This document shows, piece after piece, positions 9,901-17,100 of a stretch of 64,000 nucleotides of DNA. The first letter of the stretch is position 1; every line of letters starts with the position of its first letter. Below the pieces are notes generated by a model. The model was not told the DNA's origin and made no database searches. It saw only the letters and a list, made by a program, of their open reading frames with translations. The translations under genes and the position numbers were made by a program. This DNA comes from Chitinophagaceae bacterium (lineage in GTDB: Bacteria; Bacteroidota; Bacteroidia; Chitinophagales; Chitinophagaceae). Where the stretch lies: contig JAEUVD010000052.1 of NCBI GenBank assembly GCA_016787065.1, positions 1-64,000 on the forward strand, read 5' to 3'.

Positions 9901-10496
9901 ACATAATAGACGAAGTTATAATTTGGAGGTAAAAACGCTCCAAAGTAAAGCCCATCGGCATATTTTATTTTCGCTTTTTTCGAAGGGTCGTTGTTAGGTG
10001 GATAATAGGTTTTAATGGTCAAGTTTTTTAAATTATGAAATTCCATTACTGGAATTCCTAGTTTCAAATAACGATCACCTGAAGGAGTAGGATTAGTATA
10101 ATTTTCTAAATTTATCTCATCATAACCAGGGTATGACTCATTGAAACCAATTTGAACGCCAACCTTGTATTCGGCAGGTGTTGTTGTATAAATGTTATTT
10201 AGCGCGTCGTACTGAAAGTAGTCGATGTACAAAATACCAATATCACCCGGGCCAAAATTTAAAGGGTTGTGAAACCATCTGCAAGCATTCATAAAAGCTA
10301 AATGGTCATTTTGAATGCCATCTCCTTTAGCCCCAAATTCCCAAATGTGTTTCTCAATTTGGGCAGACTTCAATTTCTGGGGATAGAAAATGAATAAAAT
10401 TGAAATCAAAATCAATAGAAAACTTGGTAAAGAGTTTAACCTGTTAGAATTTCTAAGAGCTTGCACTTTTGAAATGCATTTAGTAGTAATTTTCAT
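6969..10496 (-). CDS. Secreted pectate-lyase-like beta-helix protein with SprB repeats (N-terminal part)
   Basis: 1175 codons from the ATG at 10494–10496, with an atypically long signal-anchor-like N-terminus: hydrophobic LPSFLLILISILFIF follows ~20 polar residues. IWEFGAKGDGIQNDHLAFMN (about residues 50–70) is the N-terminal motif of pectate-lyase-3-type beta-helix proteins, and many short Asn-rich helix turns follow (FNHCNFKDNYSF, FTDCTFIDIKD). From about residue 930 come SprB-like repeats (GGTGAISITVSPGG, ANTYTLTATDANGC), three of which are nearly identical at DNA level with a 219-bp period. The frame stops abruptly at CAACAATAA inside the fourth repeat and continues in another frame at 4000–6981. 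By family it would be a cell-surface carbohydrate-binding or adhesion protein; enzymatic activity is not shown. Confidence 0.7.
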   Translation of the reverse strand: MKITTKCISKVQALRNSNRLNSLPSFLLILISILFIFYPQKLKSAQIEKHIWEFGAKGDGIQNDHLAFMNACRWFHNPLNFGPGDIGILYIDYFQYDALNNIYTTTPAEYKVGVQIGFNESYPGYDEINLENYTNPTPSGDRYLKLGIPVMEFHNLKNLTIKTYYPPNNDPSKKAKIKYADGLYFGAFLPPNYNFVYYVSSCTAGSCSGGWNPTIEYNNETNYPPNGCTFCPASNTEDCYCADPGFAYSISITAAGNETNTTSDIKKFAPGWHSGLTNYDDIKTLCTVGYVFNLVDCENVLIENLELDGNNVNSIWGSRKGDSGIQLPYTGVSVYGSNINKILNNNFTNLEVHHFGLDGFYVQGDANTVNINDCFSEYNSRDGISWVGGKNLTVNNSHFNYTGQATSAADNTILLKSSPGDGIDIEADNPHQVRIGKFNHCNFKDNYSFALESNYYEASNYYAEDIKFTDCTFIDIKDIGIQIIAPNVIFDDCNFFCRFKGGYYGTDASKKTQFINHCVFSDLPYNGIHFNTLDYLVSIPSGNSTIFDECTFSVNDIGREPMEIYTEPYTNRPVSEWPTFSNSTFLYNVSGNGSVSRFNKVKFKQNNLFKTNATQPCNGRTIYFSDILVEGSDNFCEPNVLNFDGQINVQLGDPNYHTPPLLDEIYIGKKNNLTDDGYAIVKCKNSAILHGFNEFSGLPSITHSLIIGSKAKVDIIESSGLEAVDTKCYGSLLLHQNAFIHQNRLGLICLPPAAAPCNVNTLPSSKVFISSLCNPGIIGNMVALPPVYTTGIGCSIISTPNNAMSCMWDPEIIGGACVSGQNSAFASISCSPDNYSLISTSNTFDVVYKPHDLTCFGANNGSLEFMVYNNLGVNPPLYEYSFDEINWQSAPNVISNLSQGIYTIYLRDIQNCLSSVNSFSFEINSPSIITWNISSVTNNLCFGGSLGSISATATGGTGAISITVSPGGSLSNLTANTYTLTATDANGCTATTSVTISQPSALVFSSVTSTNVSCNGGNNGSISATATGGTGAISITVAPGGSLTNLTANTYTLTATDANSCTATTSVTISQPSALVFSSVTSTNVSCNGGNNGSISATATGGTGAISITVAPGGNLTNLTPNTYTLTATDANSCTVTTTVTITQPSTAIHWTYSGFNNQPCNSTSGGSLNVTAQQ
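7063..7719. repeat. Three 219-bp direct repeats encoding SprB-like units
   Basis: Units begin at about 7063, 7282 and 7501, so the period is exactly 219 bp (73 codons). The last two are nearly identical in DNA, including synonymous positions, which suggests recent duplication or gene conversion. The encoded unit ends in a Cys-containing NGC/NSC and TTSVTISQPSAL linker. Confidence 0.8.
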
Positions 10497-10767
10497 GATT
10501 TACTTATTTAAACGTTTAAATTGTAGAACTATTTAGGATAAAAATAATAAAGTAATTTCATGTTTCATTTTTTTTAACAAAAACAATATTGCATTCAAAT
10601 CTAAAATTTTTGCTATTTCAGTATGATATTCTATATATGGCATAACCATTATAGATACAACAATTTGATATGCAGATTAACCAGAATAGAGCATTCCCGT
10701 TATCCTCCAAACAACATTCAGACCTTATACTCCGTTAGTCCTTTTATTTCCAATGTTCTCACCTCCC

Positions 10768-11547
10768 CTACTTCAACTCCGCCACCTCAAAGTGCATGCC
10801 ATCTAAACGGTTTGCAAAATGACCTCCCCAAAAGAAACCATGTTCATTGGCTATCGGCACCAACTCCCGTACCGAGCCTTCCTGACCAATAAGAGCCGGA
10901 ACGCGATTCAAACCATTCCAATTAGCATTTAAATCAAAGGCAATACCAAAAGCATGACAACTCAATTCGTTTCGGCCTCGTATACAACGGGGGTCGAATG
11001 CTCCATCAAATGTTTTAATGCAATGCAGTAAACCAGCCTTCTCCCAAGCCTCAAACAAACGTATCAGTTGAGGTGCGGCCTTTTTATGGAAATACACTTT
11101 ACCGGTATGGTTAAATGGTTTTAGTTGTGGTATCACTAACAGTTCCATGTTATTTCGTTCCCAAGCATTGGTAATTTTAACAGCATCACCGGCAGGTGAA
11201 ACTTTGGTGTACTCTATTTTTCCAAACTTTGCCTGTCGCTGTGCTTCATTAGCTAAGGCTTTTAGGTTAATCGGCTTTGGAGGCCAATTAGTACCAACTG
11301 TTGTTTTACGATCATCTTGCACACCATCGAAACCTAACAGTAATGCTGCACCGTACGTTTTCAAACCTACTACCCCATCGGCGGTAAGGTGTTGTAATTG
11401 TTGAAATGCTCTTGTAGACTCATACGTTACCTGACCGAACGAGCCATCGAGTTTGCCTTTATATAATTGTAGGCCTGCAAGAAATAATTGCCATTGTAGT
11501 ACTTCATTACCGCGACTACCTGAGCGTATTAATAATAACTTTTTCAT
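10768..11547 (-). CDS. M15-family D-Ala-D-Ala carboxypeptidase with peptidoglycan-binding domain
   Basis: A 259-aa protein. Residues ~5–60 (RSGSRGNEVLQWQLFLAG, DGSFGQVTYESTRAFQQLQ, ADGVVG) form a PG_binding_1 domain. The C-terminal half is an M15 (VanY/endolysin-like) metallopeptidase. SCHAFGIAFDLN holds zinc ligands His198 and Asp205, and GMHFE near the end supplies His252. The family cleaves the D-Ala end or cross-bridge of peptidoglycan. There is no obvious signal peptide, so export, if any, is by another route. Phage endolysins share this fold, but no other phage gene is seen nearby; the 313-aa gene upstream is unrelated to known lysis genes. It could take part in wall turnover or act as a secreted lytic protein. 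Confidence 0.8.
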   Translation of the reverse strand: MKKLLLIRSGSRGNEVLQWQLFLAGLQLYKGKLDGSFGQVTYESTRAFQQLQHLTADGVVGLKTYGAALLLGFDGVQDDRKTTVGTNWPPKPINLKALANEAQRQAKFGKIEYTKVSPAGDAVKITNAWERNNMELLVIPQLKPFNHTGKVYFHKKAAPQLIRLFEAWEKAGLLHCIKTFDGAFDPRCIRGRNELSCHAFGIAFDLNANWNGLNRVPALIGQEGSVRELVPIANEHGFFWGGHFANRLDGMHFEVAELK

Positions 11548-12042
11548 TGTTTAGTATTTAATATTTAAAGTAATAGTGTTTTGCCGATTGGTTTTATATG
11601 CAGCTAGTAAATCATGTTTTTTTATAGGTAGCTAGCTGCCTTTTACGCTTTGTAAAATGTGTATTCATGCTCATTTCATAAGAGAATAGGTTGTTAGTAA
11701 GGCTATGTAAATCACGTCCTCGCTGAGTCTCCCGCTACATGTAACACCTCGCTTGTGTGACTGTAGGGGACTCTGCGATATGGTTAATATAATTCATCGT
11801 TCATTGGTTGAAAACTCTAATAATTTCAAGTAACGCTGAGTCCCCTTTCAGTCACTATACTAACGTAGTACATGTAGCGGGAGACTCAGCGTGGACCCTC
11901 AATTTATGTGTAAATTATAATTCTTACAGTGCTTTGCATTAAAACGGAGGTACTAGCTCTATAATTAATTACGGCTCCGAATCAAACTATAAAGCCTTAC
12001 TAACTCCTTATTCTTATGTAGGAAATTTATTTGTTTTACTTA
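11548..12042. other. 495-bp gene-free stretch with nested palindromes
   Basis: No open frame of note. The centre (11721–11891) holds two pairs of nested inverted repeats, listed separately. The flanks are AT-rich without a recognisable gene or remnant. Confidence 0.7.
11721..11891. repeat. Nested inverted repeats (paired REP-like palindromes)
   Basis: The outer arms at 11721–11743 and 11869–11891 are perfect 23-bp inverted copies (CGCTGAGTCTCCCGCTACAT…). Inner arms at 11757–11777 and 11834–11855 also pair (GTGACTGTAGGGGACTC with GAGTCCCCTTTCAGTCAC, imperfect). Each half can also fold by itself, since CGCTGAGTC begins the half and GACTC-GCG ends it. This is two REP-like palindromes head to head around a 56-bp AT-rich centre. 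It could be a miniature mobile element, a cruciform, or a bidirectional terminator; no long T-run follows either arm. Confidence 0.75.
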
Positions 12043-12984
12043 CTAGATGTCCTCCTCGTATAAGGTTACTAAGGCATCTGAAGTGCCGTTGTTTTTAGCC
12101 AAAACAAAATTGCCCGACGTATCCATACTACCGCACTGGCGAACACTGCTTGCGCCGGCTTCAACCTCATAGACGTTATTAGTAAATTGTGTTTCGCTAT
12201 TACTAAGCCCCCATGAAAGCAAACCATCGCTATTGTTTTGAATTTTTAATTTCCTGTTGGCGGCATAATCAACCTGATAAATTACTTTGGTTTCTTGAGG
12301 CATTAAGGAGATTTCGGCAATAGGTTCACTTTGTCCGGATGCGTTATCATCAATTAAGCGGTCTGCCCGATACTGATTGTAAATTTGAGGCATGGTAAAG
12401 CGTTGGGTTTCCATCATACCATCGATAATTTCAAGCAACTGATCTGTTTGCTCTAATGTGGCTACCAATTGCTGATTAGCTGCTTTAGTATTACCTCGTT
12501 GTTCGGCTGGGGTTTGCAAGAAACTAGTAAGGGTTGCAAGGTTATCGTTATACACTGCAACTTGAGGAGCGGTAAAACCAAAATTATCTAGTTCGCCTTG
12601 GTTTTCTACGAGGAGGGTATAGAGCCTTGAAGCCATAAATAAGAGCTCCGTATCGCGCATATTATCTAACGTTGACTTGTTGTAGTTGGCCTTTCGGGCA
12701 AGTACCAAATCGTTGTTTGATAAGGCATAGGAACGCAACGCACCCGCCCCTTCAAGCATGCGGTTACGCATGGCATCGCGGTACTGGCGTTTTTGTTGTG
12801 TGTACCCTTGGTTACTTTCCAAAGCCTGTCCGACGGTATCGCCTATAACTTGCAGAAGTGCTTTAAACTCTAGCGTTGTTTGTGCGAGCGCCGGAATGGC
12901 GGTGGTTAACGTGGTTCCCTGTTGGGTTAAAAAGGTTTGTACTTTAAAGTACATGCTGATTCTGTTTTCTTGAATAGATAACAT
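12043..12984 (-). CDS. Conserved-looking 313-aa protein of unknown function
   Basis: No family recognised. The first ~200 residues are mostly helical (Ala/Leu/Gln-rich, e.g. TTLEFKALLQVIGDTVGQAL and VATLEQTDQLLEIIDGMMET) and could form a helical bundle. The last ~100 residues change to a beta-type pattern (VDYAANRKLKIQNNSDGLLSWGLSNS and VTLYEEDI). No signal peptide or membrane segment is seen, so it is probably cytosolic. The start at 12984 (MLSIQENRISMYFKV) could instead be the internal Met 11. It lies between the M15 peptidase and the XRE-type regulator, all on the minus strand; the spacing to the peptidase (495 bp with palindromes) argues against a single operon. Confidence 0.6.
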   Translation of the reverse strand: MLSIQENRISMYFKVQTFLTQQGTTLTTAIPALAQTTLEFKALLQVIGDTVGQALESNQGYTQQKRQYRDAMRNRMLEGAGALRSYALSNNDLVLARKANYNKSTLDNMRDTELLFMASRLYTLLVENQGELDNFGFTAPQVAVYNDNLATLTSFLQTPAEQRGNTKAANQQLVATLEQTDQLLEIIDGMMETQRFTMPQIYNQYRADRLIDDNASGQSEPIAEISLMPQETKVIYQVDYAANRKLKIQNNSDGLLSWGLSNSETQFTNNVYEVEAGASSVRQCGSMDTSGNFVLAKNNGTSDALVTLYEEDI

Positions 12985-13076
12985 ATAAAATAAAAATTAG
13001 TGACGAATTAATACTGTACTACCTTGATAAGGGTAATGGTACAGGATACCTGCGGTGGGTATTACCAGCCTACAAG

Positions 13077-13355
13077 CTAAGTAATTATTTTGCGCGGTGG
13101 AGGTATTAGTTCACGCAAAACATGATTCTCAGAGAGTTTGTATTTCGAGCTACTATTCCACTGAAAAAATACATCCGGTTTACAATTTAGGTGGTAGCAA
13201 ATAATGCTAAGGTCGTTTACGTTTAACGACTTCTTTTTACCCTCTAATATTTTGTGAGCTTTGTTGCGTGAGCACTTTAATGTTTTAGAAAGCCAGGCTA
13301 CATGGCACATTATGCCCGCCTCCAAAAGTTTGCTTTTTAGTTCAAATCGTAACAC
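13077..13355 (-). CDS. XRE-type helix-turn-helix regulator
   Basis: A 92-aa protein when started at the GTG complementary to 13353–13355 (MLRFELKSKLLEAGI). The open frame extends to 13379, but that start overlaps the predicted −7 box. The helix-turn-helix spans WLSKTLKCSRNKAHKILEGK, followed by SLNVNDLSIICYHLNCKPDVFFQW, the typical ending of Cro/C1-type HTH_26 domains of Bacteroidota. The tail ENHVLRELIPP is common in this group. Its upstream region carries a 21-bp-periodic array of GCTAAC dyads (13456–13524) that is a good candidate operator. No toxin partner is adjacent, so it is not an obvious antitoxin. Confidence 0.75.
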   Translation of the reverse strand: MLRFELKSKLLEAGIMCHVAWLSKTLKCSRNKAHKILEGKKKSLNVNDLSIICYHLNCKPDVFFQWNSSSKYKLSENHVLRELIPPPRKIIT

Positions 13356-13376
13356 AATAATTGTTTTTAGTTGAAG

Positions 13377-13409
13377 CAAATGTATGGGCTTGAAAAAGTA
13401 TAAAACAAA
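13377..13409 (-). promoter_or_regulatory. Promoter of the XRE-type regulator
   Basis: On the minus strand TTTG (13406–13409), a 21-base spacer and TACATTTG (13377–13384) match the Bacteroidetes −33/−7 consensus (TTTG; TAnnTTTG). Initiation is predicted around 13370, about 15 bases before the GTG start chosen for the regulator. Confidence 0.6.
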
Positions 13410-14065
13410 TTTTGTCAGTACTTTTTTTCGCTTTTTTAAAAATGGTTCTCATTTTGCTAACAACTGTACCCATCCCGCTAACATGAGTTAGCATCCCGCT
13501 AACATGAGTTAGCATTCCGCTAACTTTACATCGTAATCTGCAAGTTGTAATACCCGTTTCGAGAACTGAGGTAACTACTCTAGTACCTCGTGTAACCATT
13601 ATGCTAACATGAACCGTCAGCTTGGCATATCGAATCCGTAAAAATAAAATTGGTTACATACACTAGTTAGCAAAACGGAGATTCAAGGTAATAAAGTAAT
13701 ATCTCGAGGTAATAAAACAAGTTCTCACGATTTCAAACGAAGGTTTAGAATAATAAAACAGGCGTTCATGTTAGCTATTCAAAAAGTCGTATACGTTATT
13801 TACTATATTGTGTTAGCAAAATGAAGACAAGTGCATTAAAAACAAGGCTTGCGGTTTGTAAATTAAACCTTGAATATGTAGATTTGGGAAGTGAAGGAAG
13901 GAAAGTGAGGAAAGAACTTAATGAAAACCTTTGAGAACAGGCCTAATTAGAAAAACCAAACAACGTATGTTGATTTAGAGACAAGGTTATGATGATGAGA
14001 GGTAAGCAAGTCAACTTTGCAAAGGCCTTTTGGTGAATTTTATTTTGCTGTTTAAACAGATGAAA
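13410..14065. other. Gene-free stretch upstream of the CRISPR locus
   Basis: Apart from the GCTAAC array there is a short inverted repeat GAGGTA…TACCTC (13568–13589) and two copies of GGTAATAAA (13687–13695, 13708–13716). No coding sequence is supported; the open frame at 13342–13599 is made of the repeats themselves. Confidence 0.6.
13456..13817. repeat. GCTAAC dyad array, 21-bp period (candidate operator/iteron)
   Basis: GCTAAC occurs at 13456, 13477, 13498 and 13519, exactly 21 bp apart (two helical turns). The middle two are full palindromes GCTAACATGAGTTAGC (13477–13492 and 13498–13513). Another direct site is at 13603 (GCTAACATGAA). Three inverted ones follow at 13666, 13770 (TTCATGTTAGC) and 13812. 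The sites thus face each other across the region between the regulator and the CRISPR tracrRNA. Binding by the neighbouring XRE-type protein is an inference from proximity and regular spacing. Confidence 0.65.
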
Positions 14066-14146
14066 TAAAAAAGCCGAGAATGTTAGTTCCCGACTTAAAA
14101 GTTTTCACTACGGAATAATCCTTATTGTGAAAAGGTTCAAAATGTA
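14066..14146 (-). ncRNA. tracrRNA of the type II-C CRISPR system
   Basis: Read on the minus strand from about 14146. An anti-repeat TACATTTTGAA-CCTTTTCACAA matches the array repeat (plus-strand sense) with one missing A. It is followed directly by the nexus hairpin AAGGATTATTCCG and then GTGAAAAC. A terminator hairpin closes it: GTCGGGAA (14087–14094) pairs with TTCTCGGC (14073–14080), followed by TTTTTT (14067–14072). This is the usual tracrRNA layout next to cas9. Its anti-repeat pairs with the repeat RNA only if crRNAs are transcribed from the minus strand. The RNA lies divergent to cas9, in its upstream region. Ends are predicted, not mapped. Confidence 0.85.
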
Positions 14147-14149
14147 GAT

Positions 14150-14179
14150 CAAAAATAAAAAATTAATTAATAAAACAAA
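14150..14179 (-). promoter_or_regulatory. tracrRNA promoter
   Basis: On the minus strand TTTG (14176–14179), 18 bases, then TATTTTTG (14150–14157): a perfect TAnnTTTG −7 box with a −33 element. It would start transcription at about 14143–14146, just at the anti-repeat. The 18-base spacing is the same as in the promoter embedded in each CRISPR repeat. Confidence 0.75.
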
Positions 14180-14190
14180 ATTTATATTTC

Positions 14191-17100
14191 ATGCAGAAAA
14201 CAATTTTAGGATTAGACTTAGGTACAAATAGTATTGGATGGGCATTGATTGACCAAGATTTTGAAAATAAGAACGGATACATCCATGGAATCGGAAGTAG
14301 AATAATTCCTATGACACAAGATGTATTAGGTAAGTTCGATAGTGGTGTTTCTATTTCGCAGACCGCAGAGAGAACAGGTTACCGTGGAACAAGACGTTTA
14401 AGAGAACGGCATTTGCTCAGAAGAGAACGATTACATAGAGTATTAAATATAGTAGAATTCTTACCAAAGCATTATAAAGAACAGATTGACTTTGAATACC
14501 ATTTTGGCCAATTTAAAGCTAACTGCGAACCCAAACTGGCTTACAATGAAAACAAGGAATTTTTATTCAAGAACAGCTATTTGGAAATGGTTGCTGAATT
14601 TAAAAAAGCTCAACCCCAATTATTTTATAAAAAACAAAATGGTAAAGAAACACTGATACCATATGATTGGACTATCTACTATCTAAGAAAAAAGGCCCTC
14701 AATGAAAAAATAGAAAAAGAAGAGCTGGCTTGGTTACTCCTAAATTTCAATCATAAAAGAGGTTACTTTCAATTAAGAGGAGAAGATGAGGAGACGATTC
14801 CAAATAAAAAAATAGAATATCATTCGTTAAAAGTAATTGATGTAAAGGCAGATGAAGCACAGAAAGGGAAGGTCGAAATCTGGTATAATATAATTCTTGA
14901 GAATGGCTGGATTTACCGTAGATCGAGTAAAATCGAACTTTATGATTGGATTGATAAAACAAAGGATTTTGTGGTTTCCACAGAACTCAACGACGATGGA
15001 AGTGAGAAAAAAGATAAAGAAGGTAAAATAAAACGAAGTTTTCGGGCACCAGACGATAACGACTGGACTCTTATAAAAACTAAAACAGAACAGAACATTG
15101 AAAAAAGTAAAATGACCGTGGGGCAATTTATTTATAACGCATTGCGTGAAAATCCGACACAGAAAATAAATGGCAAATTGGTAAGAGTAATTGAACGTAA
15201 ATTTTACAAATCTGAATTATCTCAAATCCTTGCAACACAAATGAAATTTCATGAAGAGTTACAAAACCGTACACTTTACACCCTTTGTATTGAAGATCTC
15301 TACAGGTATAATGAAGCTCACAAAAATCACATTTGCAATAAAGGTTTTGATTATCTGTTTCTTAATGACATCATATTTTATCAAAGACCATTAAAAAGTA
15401 AAAAATCACTTATTAGTAATTGTAGCCGTGAACATCGATTTTATATAAAAGATGGAGTGCCTCAAAAAGAAGCTTTAAAATGTATTTCAAAATCTCATCC
15501 ATTATTTCAGGAATTCAGACTATGGCAATGGATTAGCAATTTGAACATATTTGAAAATGAAAATGATACCTACCCTATCACTGATCGGTTTTTAAAAACG
15601 GAAGCGGATTATGTTGAACTTTTTGATTTCTTAAATGATAAAAAAACAATTACGCAGGAAGTCTTGCTCAAATTTTTGTTATCGTATCTCAAATTAAAAC
15701 CGAAGGAATTAAAAATAGAAATAAGCAAGTACCGATGGAATTATGTTCAAGATAAAGAATATCCTTGTAATGAAACAAGGGCAATAATGCTTACTAAAAT
15801 TGAAAAGTGCCAAAATATTCCTTCTGATTTTTTAACTAGGGAGAACCAAGAAGCACTATGGCACATTTTATATTCGGTAAGTAATAAAGAGGAAATTAAA
15901 TCGGCTCTTGAAAAGTTTGCTGCTAAGAATGGATTCAAAGAGGACTTTATAGAAGAGTTTAGAAAGTTTCCACCATTTAAAAATGAATATGGCAGCTATT
16001 CAACAAAAGCTATCAAAAAACTCATTGCTTTAATGAGAATGGGCAAATATTGGCACGAAGACGCAATTGATTCAAATACTAAAAACAGAATTGAAAAAAT
16101 AATAAATGGCGAATATGACGAAACCATTAAAAATCGTGTTAGAGATAAAACACTCTCATTAACCGATATTACACAATTCAAGGGGCTACCATTATGGCTA
16201 GCTAATTACATAGTTTATAATGTTCACGCGGAAGAAAGTGATTTAGAAAAGTGGAAAAGTCCTTCTGACATCGATACATTTTTAAATAGCTTTAAACAAC
16301 ACTCATTACGAAATCCAATTGTTGAACAAGTAATAACCGAAACCTTAAGAGTTGTGAAGGATATTTGGAAATACTATGGCAATGGTAAAGAAGATTTCTT
16401 TAGTGAAATTCATATTGAGCTTGGAAGGGAAATGAAAAATCCGGCGGATAAACGTAAAAAAATTACTGATCAAGTTACTACTAATGAAAATACTAATTTA
16501 AGAATTAGAGCGTTGTTGTCGGAAATGATGAATGATAAAAATATAGAAAACGTGCGTCCTTATTCCCCATCACAGCAAGAAATTCTTAAAATCTATGAAG
16601 ACGGTGTGCTCAATTCTGGAATAGAAATTGAAGACGATATTTTGAAAATAAGTAAATCTGCCCAGCCAAGTAAATCAGATTTACTTAAATATAAACTATG
16701 GCTTGAACAAAAATACCGCTCTCCCTATACTGGTGAAATAATACCATTAAGTAAATTATTTACAACAGCCTATGAAATTGAACATATAATTCCACAAAGT
16801 AGATACTTCGATGATTCATTCAGCAACAAAGTAATTTGTGAAAGTGAGGTAAACAAGGATAAAGATAATATGCTGGCATTTGAATATATTTCTACTTATG
16901 AAGGGAAAAAGATAGAATTAAGTAACGGCAAATACACAACACTATTCACTATTGCACAATATGAGCATTTTGTAAAAAACAACTTTGTTAGAAACATTGG
17001 CAAGGGTAAGAAACTCATGTTACAAGAAATACCTGAAAAAATGATTGAGAGGCAAATGAATGACACGAGATACATAAGCAAAGTTGTTAAAAATATTCTG

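Noticed and set aside
10623..10892. 89-codon plus-strand frame at the 3' end of the M15 peptidase gene
   Set aside because: It overlaps the peptidase coding sequence, has no recognisable domain and lies opposite a well-supported gene.
10768..12984. Prophage lysis region (M15 endolysin plus 313-aa protein)
   Set aside because: No holin, structural, integrase or packaging gene is nearby, and the 313-aa protein shows no phage motif.
13077..13355. Toxin–antitoxin pair with the XRE protein as antitoxin
   Set aside because: No small toxin-like partner is adjacent; the next gene is a 313-aa protein more than 90 bases away.
13342..13599. 85-codon frame overlapping the regulator start
   Set aside because: Its middle (KVSGMLTHVSGMLTHVSGM) is the GCTAAC repeat array read as protein; no domain, and the upstream region is clearly regulatory.
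14120..14160. Plus-strand tracrRNA read into cas9
   Set aside because: The anti-repeat complement exists on the plus strand, but no nexus or terminator follows; the minus strand has both plus a perfect promoter.
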